DNA from: Marininema mesophilum
GTDB lineage: Bacteria; Bacillota; Bacilli; Thermoactinomycetales; DSM-45169
DNA length: 64,000 nt
Reading direction: 5' to 3'
NCBI RefSeq assembly: GCF_900106775.1
Contig: NZ_FNNQ01000005.1
Coordinates: 138,836-202,835, forward strand
Every line of letters starts with the position of its first letter. Position 1 is the stretch's first letter. The notes under the pieces were generated by a model. That model had not been told where the DNA came from and ran no database searches. It worked only from the letters and a program-made list of their open reading frames with translations. Below are positions 51,217-60,397 of the stretch, piece after piece. The position numbers and the translations under genes were made by a program.

Positions 51217-51570
51217 ATGGAAGCGATTATTCTTATCACAGGGAATGTAAAAAACACGATTACCCTTGATCCTACCTTATGGATTTTTGATGAGCGGCAC
51301 TTTGAGATACAGGAGCGTTTTCCCGAAATAGAGGGGTTAGGAATGGAGTTGGCCCCATTCCTTGCCCATGCAGAGCCTGCTAACGATGCAGAACGCGTCA
51401 CCCTCCATCAAAAGGATGGCGGCTTGATCCACCTAACCCTTGCAGAGACGCAACAAGCCATCCTTCAATTTGCTCATCATGGCAAACCGATTAGCAAAGA
51501 AGGTCCAGCTCTCTTTCATTTTCATGATAGCAAATCCATTGGATCCGTCACAAAAATTGAAGTAAAATAA
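51217..51570 (+). CDS. conserved small protein of unknown function
   Basis: A 117-residue soluble protein with LITGNVKNTITLDPTLWIFDERHFE near the N-terminus and KEGPALFHFHDSKSIGSV near the C-terminus. It looks like a conserved Bacillales protein, but no function can be assigned. AGGAGAG lies nine bases before the ATG at 51217. It is followed by a strong terminator shared with the convergent thioesterase. Confidence 0.75.
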   Translation: MEAIILITGNVKNTITLDPTLWIFDERHFEIQERFPEIEGLGMELAPFLAHAEPANDAERVTLHQKDGGLIHLTLAETQQAILQFAHHGKPISKEGPALFHFHDSKSIGSVTKIEVK

Positions 51571-51611
51571 TACAAAGCAGCCCTGCTTAATTAAGCAGGG
51601 CTGCTTTGTAT
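51571..51611. terminator. strong bidirectional terminator
   Basis: TACAAAGCAGCCCTGCTT/AAGCAGGGCTGCTTTGTA perfect stem with a four-base AATT loop. Confidence 0.9.
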
Positions 51612-51654
51612 TTAGGAAAAAATTTCAATGTAAAAAAGATTGATTAATCCACGA

Positions 51655-52131
51655 TTACCATTTCTGAATGGAAAAAGTCCCCGTCGTAAGAGCAATTAGA
51701 GTACCCCGTTCATTTTCCACCTGGCAATCCGCTACAGCTAGCGTTTCTCCTAAGCGGATCATCCTCGCTGTAGAAATCAGTTCTTTGCCCAATCCCGGCT
51801 GTAAATAGTTGGTTTTCATCTCTACCGTTACCGCAAATTTTTCAGGGGCCAGACTTCTATTGATAAGGGAACCCATAGTAGAATCGGCAAGGGTGGCTGT
51901 AATTCCCCCGTGAACTATCCCCCCGCGATTTAACATATACGAGGTAATTGGAATCCGAAAGCGATATTCTCTTTCACCAATAAACTCGCCTCGCAGTCCG
52001 AGAAAGCCCGATGGATAAGCGCTTTGGCGCTCCCTTTTCTGATTGATGGCTTGTACCGCTAACGCTAAAATCTCATGTTCCTCTGCTGTCCCATCGGCAA
52101 CAATCTCACCCAACTCTTTTCCCAAATCCAT
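51655..52131 (-). CDS. PaaI-type hotdog thioesterase
   Basis: The 158-residue protein has the hotdog signature NRGGIVHGGITATLADSTMG (the HGG-x-D-type active region) and a C-terminal VEMKTNYLQPG strand. It hydrolyses acyl-CoA or related thioesters. The ATG at 52131 follows GGAGG; the upstream extension overlaps the M42 gene. The gap to the peptidase is 23 bases, so they are probably cotranscribed. A second related thioesterase lies at 56479. Confidence 0.87.
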   Translation of the reverse strand: MDLGKELGEIVADGTAEEHEILALAVQAINQKRERQSAYPSGFLGLRGEFIGEREYRFRIPITSYMLNRGGIVHGGITATLADSTMGSLINRSLAPEKFAVTVEMKTNYLQPGLGKELISTARMIRLGETLAVADCQVENERGTLIALTTGTFSIQKW

Positions 52132-52154
52132 CGTGCACCTCCAACTCGCTTCCG

Positions 52155-53204
52155 TCAAAGCGACTCCGTCTGAATATAGTGATAGAGCAAACGATAGGTA
52201 TTATCCAGCGCATCCGTATGAGTCCGCTCATTAGCATGGGAAGCATCTACACCAGGGCCTACCAATCCATGAATCAAATCATGGCCTGCCCTTACTGCAG
52301 CACTCGCATCAGATCCATAGTGGGGATAGATATCAACATGGTAGTAAATGTCATGTTTTTCCGCTAGATTGATCAGATTCTTACGCAATCCATAGTGATA
52401 GGGTCCGCTAGAATCCTTGGCACATATGGACACACAAAATTCATCTGTAGTCAGTACATCTCCGATGGCTCCCATATCTACTGCCAAGTATTCCCGTACC
52501 TGTGCTGGAATACTTGAATTTGCTCCAAACCCAACCTCTTCATAATTGCTAAAGTAAAAATGGGTATCTAATAACGGGCGTTTCCCCTCCTTCACCAATT
52601 GAATAAGCAACTCAAGAAGGATCGCTGCACTCGCCTTATCATCCATATGTCGTCCCTTAACAAATCCTGACTCTGTCACCTCTATGCGAGGATCAAATGA
52701 AACAAAATCTCCAACTTCAATCCCTAGTTTCCGAACATCATCTGCGTTTTTCACACGCACATCTAGACGAACCTCCATGTTCTCCTCTGTCCGTTTTTGA
52801 TCCCTGGCATCATCATACACATGCACGGAGGTATGTGTGGCCAACACAGTGCCGGTCACCCGCTCCCCATTCCGCGTCTCTACGTAACAATAAGCTCCCT
52901 CAACTGTCGTCCAAGCGAAGCCTCCGATGTTCGTCAACCGTAGTCTCCCGTTTCCCTTTACCTCCTTGACCATACCCCCAAGAGTATCCACATGAGCTGT
53001 CAGCAGACGAGTAGGACTTGCTTTTTCTCCTGCCAGTGTAGCAAGTAACCCTCCCTTGGCTGTTCTCTCCAATTGGATCTGATTCTTGAAGGGTTCCAAG
53101 CGTTCTTCTAAGTATTGTATCGCTTCCTCCGCATGGCCTGTAGGACTTGGGATCTTTATTAACTGGACAAGTGTATCTACCATCGATTCTAATGGTACGT
53201 TCAT
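52155..53204 (-). CDS. M42 family metallopeptidase
   Basis: The 349-residue protein has LLTAHVDTLGGMV, GRHMDDKASAAILL, NYEEVGFGAN and GSDASAAVRAGH, the metal ligands and catalytic residues of M42 glutamyl/deblocking aminopeptidases (FrvX, YsdC). It is a cytosolic dimetal enzyme that trims peptides. TGGAGG lies about twelve bases before the ATG. Confidence 0.92.
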   Translation of the reverse strand: MNVPLESMVDTLVQLIKIPSPTGHAEEAIQYLEERLEPFKNQIQLERTAKGGLLATLAGEKASPTRLLTAHVDTLGGMVKEVKGNGRLRLTNIGGFAWTTVEGAYCYVETRNGERVTGTVLATHTSVHVYDDARDQKRTEENMEVRLDVRVKNADDVRKLGIEVGDFVSFDPRIEVTESGFVKGRHMDDKASAAILLELLIQLVKEGKRPLLDTHFYFSNYEEVGFGANSSIPAQVREYLAVDMGAIGDVLTTDEFCVSICAKDSSGPYHYGLRKNLINLAEKHDIYYHVDIYPHYGSDASAAVRAGHDLIHGLVGPGVDASHANERTHTDALDNTYRLLYHYIQTESL

Positions 53205-53283
53205 AATTCTTCACTACCTCCACTCTCTGTTAAAGTACAGATACCATCTTTATAATTATACCAACCTTCCTCTGTCCACGCAT

Positions 53284-53308
53284 AAAAAGGAAGCCACAAT
53301 CGGCTTCC
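53284..53308 (-). terminator. terminator of the AbrB-like gene
   Basis: GGAAGCCgattgtGGCTTCC followed by T5 on the minus strand, 49 bases beyond the stop at 53357. Confidence 0.8.
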
Positions 53309-53356
53309 CCTTACCGTAAATATGCCAGCTGTAAGAAGTTACTTCACCTAACTTCC

Positions 53357-53602
53357 TTATATAGCCGATCCCAATTCTTGCAGACAATCTTCGCACACGT
53401 TTTTTTGCCGATACTGCATAACTCTCTCCACCTGTCCACAGAAGATGCACGATGGACTATACTTCTTCAAAATGACATTAGTGCCATCCACATAGATTTC
53501 TAAAGGATCACGAACATCAATATCCATCGTACGCCTTAATTCGACTGGTAGAACGATTCTACCCAGCTCGTCTACTTTCCGTACAATTCCCGTCGCTTTC
53601 AT
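53357..53602 (-). CDS. AbrB-like transition-state regulator with C-terminal zinc-ribbon-like CxxC pair
   Basis: The 81-residue protein has the AbrB DNA-binding domain (MKATGIVRKVDELGRIVLP, RRTMDIDVRDPLEIYVDG) in residues 1-47, almost identical in pattern to AbrB/Abh. In place of the AbrB oligomerisation domain it has CIFC (52-55) and CEDC (70-73), a CxxC-x14-CxxC arrangement likely to bind zinc. It is therefore an AbrB-type regulator with a different C-terminal module. GGAGGTGAAAGG precedes the ATG at 53602. Confidence 0.9.
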   Translation of the reverse strand: MKATGIVRKVDELGRIVLPVELRRTMDIDVRDPLEIYVDGTNVILKKYSPSCIFCGQVERVMQYRQKNVCEDCLQELGSAI

Positions 53603-53749
53603 CCTTTCACCTCCATAGACGGAACTAACGTATATATACCACCGATTTCCCTTCTGAAACCCACAGGGTCCATTCACAGTATCTCCGGCTCAATGGGCTA
53701 TTGACGGCGGTTATCTCCTTATATTCTGAATTATGCTCCAATATCCCTG

Positions 53750-54064
53750 CTAAATTTCGACATTATTTTCTATTTGTTTTCCTTTATTTATTATTTTTCT
53801 CCTATTCCACCAATAATGATAGCCTAAACAACTGATTAGGGTTACCACCATACCTAATAAGGTAATCCAAACAGCTATCCCAATCACATTTAACCAATAA
53901 AGACCAGGTGCTACACTAACCCAGTAGGATGTCTTTTCACCCTTTGGCAAAATCGCTACCTGAGAAGGTGTTATTCCCATTCCTAGCACACAGCCAATCA
54001 ATAAACTAATGAGTGTCCCCTTCACGACGGAGGATCGATAGGATCTTTGAGGCTCGTCTTTCAC
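53750..54064 (-). CDS. small membrane protein with two helices (hypothetical)
   Basis: A 104-residue protein with two membrane segments (GTLISLLIGCVLGMGIT and IGIAVWITLLGMVVTLISCLGYHYWW), an extracytoplasmic loop of about 30 residues (ILPKGEKTSYWVSVAPGLYWL) and basic ends. The GTG at 54064 has AAAGGAGAG about nine bases upstream. The family is not recognised. Confidence 0.7.
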   Translation of the reverse strand: MKDEPQRSYRSSVVKGTLISLLIGCVLGMGITPSQVAILPKGEKTSYWVSVAPGLYWLNVIGIAVWITLLGMVVTLISCLGYHYWWNRRKIINKGKQIENNVEI

Positions 54065-54136
54065 ACTTCTTCTCTCCTTTCTTATTCTTCTTCTATACTC
54101 ATCCTATGAGAAAACTTGCTCTCCTTTTCCTCCATA

Positions 54137-54171
54137 AAAAAAAAGCGGCCAGTTTCCTGACCGCTTTTTCC
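54137..54171 (-). terminator. terminator of the aminopeptidase gene
   Basis: AAAAGCGGTCAG/CTGGCCGCTTTT stem followed by eight T on the minus strand. Confidence 0.85.
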
Positions 54172-54172
54172 T

Positions 54173-55288
54173 TTAGACTTTTAGATTTTCTGTGTTGAGC
54201 GCTAGCAAATCATCACTGACGAAGATCCCGTCCTTACGAACCAACTCTCCGTCAAAATACATTTCACCACCGCCGTAATCCTCGCGTTGGATATTTACGA
54301 TATCCCAGTGAATGGCCGACTTATTGCCGTTGTTCGCTTCTTCGTAAGCACGACCTGGAGTAAAGTGGAAACTACCATTGATCTTTTCATCAAAGAGCGT
54401 GTCATTCATCGGATGATGGATATCTGGGTTTACCCCGATGGCAAACTCCCCAATGTATCGAGCACCTTCATCGGTATCTAAGATTTCATTAAGACGTTCT
54501 GTGTTACTGGAGGTCGCTTTGACGATCTTACCATTTTTAAATTCAAAACGGATATTGTCAAAGGTGGTGCCTTGGTATACCGTCTGGGTATTGTAGGTTA
54601 ACACACCATTGATTGAATCCCTCACTGGAGCCGTATAGACTTCTCCATCAGGAATGTTGCATACCCCTGCACACTTAATCGCAGGAATACCTTTAATAGA
54701 AAATGTAAGATCAGTGCCTGGACCTGTGATCTTCACCTGATCGGTACGTTCCATCCGCTCTACCAGGGGTAGCATCGCTTTTTCCATCCGCTGATAATCT
54801 ACCGTACATACATTGAAGTAGAAATCTTCAAAGGCCTCGGTACTCATCTTAGCCAACTGGGCCATGGATGGATCTGGCCAACGCATCACAACCCAACGAG
54901 TGTGGTTAACCCGATGATTATGGACCAGATTACCATAGTTATCCGAGTACAGATTCATCTTCTTGGCTGGAACATCCGCTAACTCGTTCACATTAAAGCT
55001 TCCACGAATCGCGATGTAGCAATCCATCCTCTTCATTCGCTCATAATCAAGCTGAGCGATGGCATCCATATGTTCCGGCGTCATGTCCAAAAGCTGCGCC
55101 CGCAAGAGCGAATGATCATTGATGTTGATGTGGGGAAAACCGCCTACATGGTAAATTTCTGCGATGAGCGCACGGGCTAGATCACGCCCTCCACCGAAAA
55201 CATCGATGAGAACATGTTCCCCTTTTTTCACAGAGATTGAATGGTTAACTAGTTGCCGAGCCATTTGAATAATCCGTTGGTCACGCAT
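54173..55288 (-). CDS. M29 aminopeptidase (AmpS/aminopeptidase T)
   Basis: The 371-residue protein has the M29 pattern: VKKGEHVLIDVFG near the N-terminus, FNVCTVDYQRM, NIPDGEVYTAPVRDSINGVL with metal ligands, IGEFAIGVNP, and SAIHWDIV. It is a metal-dependent cytosolic aminopeptidase. GAGGAG precedes the ATG at 55288. It is monocistronic with a strong terminator. Confidence 0.93.
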   Translation of the reverse strand: MRDQRIIQMARQLVNHSISVKKGEHVLIDVFGGGRDLARALIAEIYHVGGFPHININDHSLLRAQLLDMTPEHMDAIAQLDYERMKRMDCYIAIRGSFNVNELADVPAKKMNLYSDNYGNLVHNHRVNHTRWVVMRWPDPSMAQLAKMSTEAFEDFYFNVCTVDYQRMEKAMLPLVERMERTDQVKITGPGTDLTFSIKGIPAIKCAGVCNIPDGEVYTAPVRDSINGVLTYNTQTVYQGTTFDNIRFEFKNGKIVKATSSNTERLNEILDTDEGARYIGEFAIGVNPDIHHPMNDTLFDEKINGSFHFTPGRAYEEANNGNKSAIHWDIVNIQREDYGGGEMYFDGELVRKDGIFVSDDLLALNTENLKV

Positions 55289-55485
55289 TAGTAATCTCCT
55301 CTACCTATGTATTGTTTTGGGGAAATCCCAAAGCTCTTCTTATTCTATCATGAAGCCTTTGTTCGTGGCAGAATACTCCACAGCTTCCAAGTCCAAATTG
55401 CCACATGTTACACAAGGGGGTACAATGGGAAGAAATCGATAAGATCAGCACAACTAGATCTTGTAAGGTAAGAGGGGAGATCATC

Positions 55486-55983
55486 TTGTTTACGATCAAT
55501 CAAGTGGATGGAGATAAAGATTCTCGTTACGAGGGAATCCTTAGCCAAGCAAAGGGCCTATTTGAAGGTGAACGGGATTGGCTCGCCAATATGGCGAATA
55601 GTGCATCCCTTCTCTATCATACTCTGGGGGATATTAATTGGGTTGGGTATTATTTGTTAAAGGGGGATGAGCTTGTCCTGGGCCCTTTTATGGGATTGCC
55701 TGCTTGTATTCGTATTCCAATCGGTCGTGGTGTATGCGGTACCGCTGTAGAAGAGAAAACGACACAACTGGTGCCCGATGTACATGCCTTCCCTGGCCAT
55801 ATCGCCTGTGATGCAACTACCCGTTCTGAGATCGTGGTACCGATTCAGGTTGATGGGGAAGTTATCGCTGTGTTAGATATTGATAGCCCAAAGCCCCAAC
55901 GCTTTGATCAAAGGGATCAACAATATCTAGAATCCTTCATCCGATTACTAACATCAACTATTGATTGGACCCTATCAAAATAA
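55486..55983 (+). CDS. free methionine-R-sulfoxide reductase (GAF domain, fRMsr)
   Basis: The 165-residue GAF protein matches fRMsr/YtsP: NWVGYYLLKGDELVLGPFMG, LPACIRIPIGRGVCGTAVEE and HIACDATTRSEIVVPI contain the three catalytic or resolving cysteines. It reduces free Met-R-sulfoxide using thioredoxin. A TTG at 55486 with GGGGAG six bases upstream is the likely start; the longer open frame is not supported. Confidence 0.9.
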   Translation: MFTINQVDGDKDSRYEGILSQAKGLFEGERDWLANMANSASLLYHTLGDINWVGYYLLKGDELVLGPFMGLPACIRIPIGRGVCGTAVEEKTTQLVPDVHAFPGHIACDATTRSEIVVPIQVDGEVIAVLDIDSPKPQRFDQRDQQYLESFIRLLTSTIDWTLSK

Positions 55984-56014
55984 AGAAGCGAAGCTCCTAC
56001 GAGCTCGCTTCTTT
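55981..56014. terminator. bidirectional terminator
   Basis: TAAAGAAGCGA/TCGCTTCTTTA-type stem with an inner AGCTC/GAGCT stem; it overlaps the fRMsr stop codon. Confidence 0.85.
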
Positions 56015-56026
56015 ATTCAAAACACC

Positions 56027-56440
56027 CTACTCCATATAGATACGATATGCCCGCCGAATCTCTTCTTTCATCCATTCAGGATAAGGAGACTTGGAAATAT
56101 CATCCATGGAAGTCCACTGGTAACTTTCATGCTCTGCACTGAGACGAATCTGTCCCTGGGGCTGTTGACAGGCAAACTTAATGATGATCAGATGCTTCTC
56201 TTCTTGCAGATCATCGTAAATATAAGCAGGGCCAACTACCCGTACTGACAGGCCTGTCTCTTCTTTTACTTCTCGATAAAGTGCATCCATCAATGGTTCC
56301 TCAGGCTCCAATCCACCTCCTGGGAAGTCCCAGCCATGGTGGTCCCGTGCACTTCGTTCAGCAGGGGATTTACGGAGAACCAATACGCGATCTTGATCAA
56401 ATATAATCGCTTTAGCAGCAATTTTATACGGTTTTTTCAT
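56027..56440 (-). CDS. Nudix hydrolase
   Basis: The 137-residue protein has a complete Nudix box beginning GGGLEPEEPLMDAL and ending YREVKEETGL, which supplies the metal-binding glutamates. It hydrolyses a nucleoside diphosphate derivative; the substrate is unknown. GGAGAGG precedes the ATG. The hotdog gene lies 38 bases upstream on the same strand. Confidence 0.9.
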   Translation of the reverse strand: MKKPYKIAAKAIIFDQDRVLVLRKSPAERSARDHHGWDFPGGGLEPEEPLMDALYREVKEETGLSVRVVGPAYIYDDLQEEKHLIIIKFACQQPQGQIRLSAEHESYQWTSMDDISKSPYPEWMKEEIRRAYRIYME

Positions 56441-56478
56441 CTCGAATCCTCTCCACTTCTTAAACGGCGCGAGGATTA

Positions 56479-56955
56479 TCAGCTCTGACTGAAGAATGTA
56501 CTAGAAGCCCGAGCGATGAGTTTCTTTTCCTCATCCCAAACTTTAGTTTCCATGACGATAATGGTGCGCCCCTTCTTAATCACCTGGGTTTCGGAGGTAA
56601 GCCAACCTTCCATTCCTGGTCTTATAAAGCTAACATTCAGGTCGAGGGTGACCGATCGCCGCTCAGTACCTACTTCTTTAAAAACTGTATCACCCATAGC
56701 GGTATCAATGAAAGTAGCTGTAATACCCCCATGAAGTATCTTATAACGATTTCTCAATTCATCCGTCACTAACATCCGATGCTTATGGACTGCTCGTTCT
56801 TTATCATAGCCCATAGATTGAAAATGCATCACTTCTTCAATATAAGCCAGAGGGCTAACCCGCGCCCGTTTTAAAGCTTGTACTAATTTATGGATCGTCT
56901 CCACTTCATTCTCATTGAGATCCTGCAACTCTTTCCATAAACCATCTAGCGTCAT
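56479..56955 (-). CDS. PaaI-type hotdog thioesterase
   Basis: The 158-residue protein has YKILHGGITATFIDTAMGD and LDLNVSFIRPG, the hotdog active-site pattern shared with the protein at 51655, although N-termini differ. It has a helical N-terminal extension of about 45 residues. AAGAGG precedes the ATG at 56955. It probably hydrolyses an acyl-CoA. Confidence 0.87.
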   Translation of the reverse strand: MTLDGLWKELQDLNENEVETIHKLVQALKRARVSPLAYIEEVMHFQSMGYDKERAVHKHRMLVTDELRNRYKILHGGITATFIDTAMGDTVFKEVGTERRSVTLDLNVSFIRPGMEGWLTSETQVIKKGRTIIVMETKVWDEEKKLIARASSTFFSQS

Positions 56956-57153
56956 AATCCATGCCTCTTTCTTATTCTGTTGTGGGGCAAACAGCCCGTC
57001 TCAGATGTACTCCAATCTCTCATACCATACCACATTCCTCTATCAGCGGAAAGCTCTCTGCCCTTGATGTGTGAGTCCTCTAGCAATCGGGAAAAGTTCG
57101 AGAAACATCCCACACATTTACCAAAACTCTACGTTAAGAAAGGGTGGGGTGCC

Positions 57154-58083
57154 ATGAAGCGAATCGCTCTAATCCTTAATCCATCCGCAGGAAAAGGCCA
57201 ATTACTGGAACTCCTCGATACGATCACATCCAAGCTACAGCAACACTGTGAGGAGGTCACTATCTATCAAACCGAAAAAGAAGGCGATGGAGCTGATAAG
57301 GTACGTGAAATCGCCTCTGAAGTGGACTTAATCATCGCTGCTGGTGGAGATGGTACCGTTCATGAATTGGTTAACGCCATCTCTGCCCTGGATCAACCCC
57401 CTGCCTTTGCGATCCTACCAGGCGGTACATGTAATGATTTTTGTCGCACCATCGGCATGGACCAAGACCCCCTCATCGCCCTTGAGCAAATCCTGCGCAA
57501 GCAGGCCCTTGATGTGGATGTTGGTTATAGTAGCCAAGGACGGTACTTTCTCAATTTTTGGGGCATTGGTCTCATCACCCAAGTATCCCTCAGTATCTCC
57601 AGTGAGGATAAAGAACGGCTAGGACGCCTCGCCTATTACTTTAGTGCCGCCCAAAATATCCTCGAGACAGACCCTTTTCATTTAGAAGTAACCGTCGATC
57701 AAAAGACTCGCTTCGATGGAGAAGCCACCTTGCTCGTTGTGGGCAATGGCTCCTTCATCGGTGGTATGCAGGGCTTCTTTCCCCAGAGCCGCATCAATGA
57801 TAGCCACTTAGACGTCCTTATCCTAAAAGAAACCTCCCTCGCAAGTGCCTGGTCAATGCTTCTCTCCAACTGGACCAATGATTGGCCAGAAAGCGATCAT
57901 CTGCTTTATTTTCATACCGATGCACTCACCATCACTGCCTCACCTGAGCAAACGATCGACTGCGATGGTGAGAAGGGAGAACATACACCTGTGGATATTA
58001 AGGTTCTGCCCAAGTATCTCACTGTATTAGTAGGGGATCTCGAAGATAGCGCCCTGCAAGAGAATACATACTCTGTTGACTAA
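57154..58083 (+). CDS. diacylglycerol/lipid kinase family protein (YegS/DagK type)
   Basis: The 309-residue protein has LILNPSAGKGQLLELL, AAGGDGTVHELVNAI (the kinase GGDGT motif) and ILPGGTCNDFCRT, the signature of DagK/YegS/BmrU lipid kinases. It phosphorylates a membrane lipid such as diacylglycerol at the cytosolic face. The ATG at 57154 has AAAGGGTGG upstream; the open frame runs 58 codons further without homology. Confidence 0.92.
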   Translation: MKRIALILNPSAGKGQLLELLDTITSKLQQHCEEVTIYQTEKEGDGADKVREIASEVDLIIAAGGDGTVHELVNAISALDQPPAFAILPGGTCNDFCRTIGMDQDPLIALEQILRKQALDVDVGYSSQGRYFLNFWGIGLITQVSLSISSEDKERLGRLAYYFSAAQNILETDPFHLEVTVDQKTRFDGEATLLVVGNGSFIGGMQGFFPQSRINDSHLDVLILKETSLASAWSMLLSNWTNDWPESDHLLYFHTDALTITASPEQTIDCDGEKGEHTPVDIKVLPKYLTVLVGDLEDSALQENTYSVD

Positions 58084-58151
58084 TCCTCTTGCAATGTATG
58101 TGCGCGCTTTACCCGATTTGAGGATCTCCTGAAAAGGGAGAGGTCTCTATA

Positions 58152-58298
58152 TTGAAAATAGTCCGGAACTACGAGGACGAGGGAGCGAGCAAGGACGAAG
58201 GTGGTTTAACAAGTCGGGATAACCTATATCCCTTGGTATCAAAGGGGTTTCAGGATAGGCGATCCAGCCCTTTCGCTTGGGCTAGAGGATGTTCATAA
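58152..58298 (+). CDS. possible small ORF, 48 residues
   Basis: A TTG at 58152, eight bases after GGGAGAGG, opens a 48-codon frame (MKIVRNYEDEGASKDEGG...FAWARGCS). The rest of this 264-base gap between convergent genes shows no other gene. The peptide is unrecognised, and the frame could be chance or part of a structured RNA. Confidence 0.3.
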   Translation: MKIVRNYEDEGASKDEGGLTSRDNLYPLVSKGFQDRRSSPFAWARGCS

Positions 58299-58347
58299 AG
58301 GGTTGATGCATGGAGGCTTTTAGTATATAGCTACAGTCTTTCTATCC

Positions 58348-60093
58348 TCATTCCTCAAACAAACGCTCTCCTCTATGGAGACGCCAAGCAATGCTAGCAG
58401 TGTGAGGTAATTCCCTTGCTGTAGGAGCATGAGCTGCCAAGTAGCGAGTTACCGCCAACAAACTCGTACGCATCGCGCGCTGGGCAATAGGCGTATCCTC
58501 CTCTTCCCAACGATCATGTTCATCGATGGCTGCTTCTAGCATCTGAAAGGAATGAAACTCTGCGTCTTCTCGTAGAAGAGCATGCCCCAATACATTAAAT
58601 AGCGCATCCTTATCCCCTGAACGATCCAAATAGACTGCCACCCACTCGGCCGCTTCTGCTACTTGTTGTTGTTTATCAAGGAGTTTAAGAAGCTCTGATG
58701 TATCGGGAGCAGGCTGACTATTACCTGGATCTCCCTTTGGTTTTTTGGCTTTAGGGACATTGAGGAAACGATCCAAATAGATACTCATTGCGCTATGATA
58801 AATACCACGCACCAACTCCATAGAGGGTGAGCGAAGAAGACCCTTATGGACGGCATGGGTATGGGTAAAGGTGTGTAATGCCGTAACCCAATCTCCAAAA
58901 TCATTTTGCGTATGAAAATGAGCAATTCGTTCCATCGCCGCAAGGGAGACTAGTTGGGCTAATCGAGCAGGATCAACCCCCTCTTTTAGTGCTTTAGTCA
59001 ATTGATGAATGGTGGCTATCGGATCATCCGTCAAAACTTTATTAACTAGCTCCTCCTCATCTATCCCCTCTTTTTCGCTTCCTAACGTAACTCCTTCTAG
59101 TTCTGCAAAGGCTTCCTTTAATGGCATCACCAAATCAATCGGGGATTGCCAACTATATCTCTCCTCACTTCGTTCTGCCCCTGCCATCTGAGGGAGTAAC
59201 GAGGTTAACACGCTTGCTCTCTCTTCTACTCCTACATGCTCTAACACTTCAAAGGCTTTATTATGAAAATCTAAAGCATGCCCTACATCCATATAAAAAT
59301 GATCTGTCACCGCCGCCATCATCATATCGGATAATTCATTTTCAGATGCACCTGCTCGAATCATCGTTAATAGAATGCGCTCGGCTCCCTGGGTATCGCG
59401 CACTTCAATCGCTTGTCGATACCACCGAAACAACCGATCCTTATCCACTTCTTCGTTAGGTAACGGTTCTAACATAAACCGCATGCCGGCTCGTGTCGAC
59501 TCTCGAGCTATATGTACCATGCCTTGATAAAGAGCTAAAATTTGCCCTTGACGATCCAAGTGGGGCAAAATATTGACCATCGCTGTCAAAATAGTTAACC
59601 CTGAGCGCCACCCAGCCATTCGGTATGTCGTTCCAAATTGAACTCCGATCCGTACGATTTCAGATGGGGACTCCCCAGCCTCAATCAATCCCACAATTGC
59701 CTTTGCGATGACTAGGCTGATATTTTGCTCTAATCCCTCTTGAAGGCGTTGGCGATACCTCTCGATGCTTTGTTTCTTCCTTGGCAACGAATGTACCCAT
59801 ACCTCTCCTTCACGCACCTCTGTCGCATACGTGGTAACGTTATCTGCCCATGGATCTAAACACCCTCCTCCTGTTAAATCAAAGCGAGCATGATGCCATT
59901 CACATGTGAGAATACAATCCTTTAAGCTTCCTTTATGAAGGGGAAACCCCATATGTGGACAGCGATTATCCACCGCATATACATTTCCTTCATGAAAAAA
60001 GAGAGCAATCCCATGTCCCTTTCCTTTGATCACCTTCGCACCGGCTCCTTCTAGCTCTGCTACTGTTCCTCCTAATATCCACTCACTCATCGA
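58348..60093 (-). CDS. Rieske [2Fe-2S] protein fused to a large helical domain
   Basis: The 581-residue protein begins with a Rieske domain: C44-P-H46 and C63-E-W-H66 are the cluster ligands. From about residue 115 it is all-helical (about 460 residues) with scattered histidines, for example THTHAV, HFYMDVGHALDFH and DAEFHSFQMLEAAIDEHD. These may bind metal or haem, as in questin-oxidase-like proteins, but I cannot assign the domain. The ATG at 60093 is placed by the Rieske fold and an AGGAAGGG site; the frame is open to 60255, so a longer N-terminus is possible. It is probably a redox enzyme. Confidence 0.75.
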   Translation of the reverse strand, partial: SMSEWILGGTVAELEGAGAKVIKGKGHGIALFFHEGNVYAVDNRCPHMGFPLHKGSLKDCILTCEWHHARFDLTGGGCLDPWADNVTTYATEVREGEVWVHSLPRKKQSIERYRQRLQEGLEQNISLVIAKAIVGLIEAGESPSEIVRIGVQFGTTYRMAGWRSGLTILTAMVNILPHLDRQGQILALYQGMVHIARESTRAGMRFMLEPLPNEEVDKDRLFRWYRQAIEVRDTQGAERILLTMIRAGASENELSDMMMAAVTDHFYMDVGHALDFHNKAFEVLEHVGVEERASVLTSLLPQMAGAERSEERYSWQSPIDLVMPLKEAFAELEGVTLGSEKEGIDEEELVNKVLTDDPIATIHQLTKALKEGVDPARLAQLVSLAAMERIAHFHTQNDFGDWVTALHTFTHTHAVHKGLLRSPSMELVRGIYHSAMSIYLDRFLNVPKAKKPKGDPGNSQPAPDTSELLKLLDKQQQVAEAAEWVAVYLDRSGDKDALFNVLGHALLREDAEFHSFQMLEAAIDEHDRWEEEDTPIAQRAMRTSLLAVTRYLAAHAPTARELPHTASIAWRLHRGERLFEE

Positions 60094-60372
60094 TCTACCA
60101 ACCCTTCCTATTTTGAGTATTCCTTCTCTTTCATTGTAGGGGGGTTTCGCTTCCGCGGCCTCCGTATAGGGATGCGTCTTTTTCTCCTTCATCTGTCTTA
60201 CTTCTAGCCACGACTCACCTAGGACTATCGTCGGAGAAGTCCACCTATTATTCACAATAAAATCGCTTTTAGCTTGAGTTTACTTAATTTATTACTTGCA
60301 TGCTAAACATTGTAAATGTTATTTTTATCTCTGTTGGTTTTATTCTCCTAAATTGAATTGTGTACTCCATTG

Positions 60373-60397
60373 GGCCTTATCCAAGGCCTCTTTTTTT
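60373..60397 (+). terminator. orphan intrinsic terminator
   Basis: GGCCTT-ATCC-AAGGCC followed by TC and seven T on the plus strand, but no plus-strand gene lies within 2 kb upstream. It may end a small RNA or a leader transcript. Confidence 0.6.
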
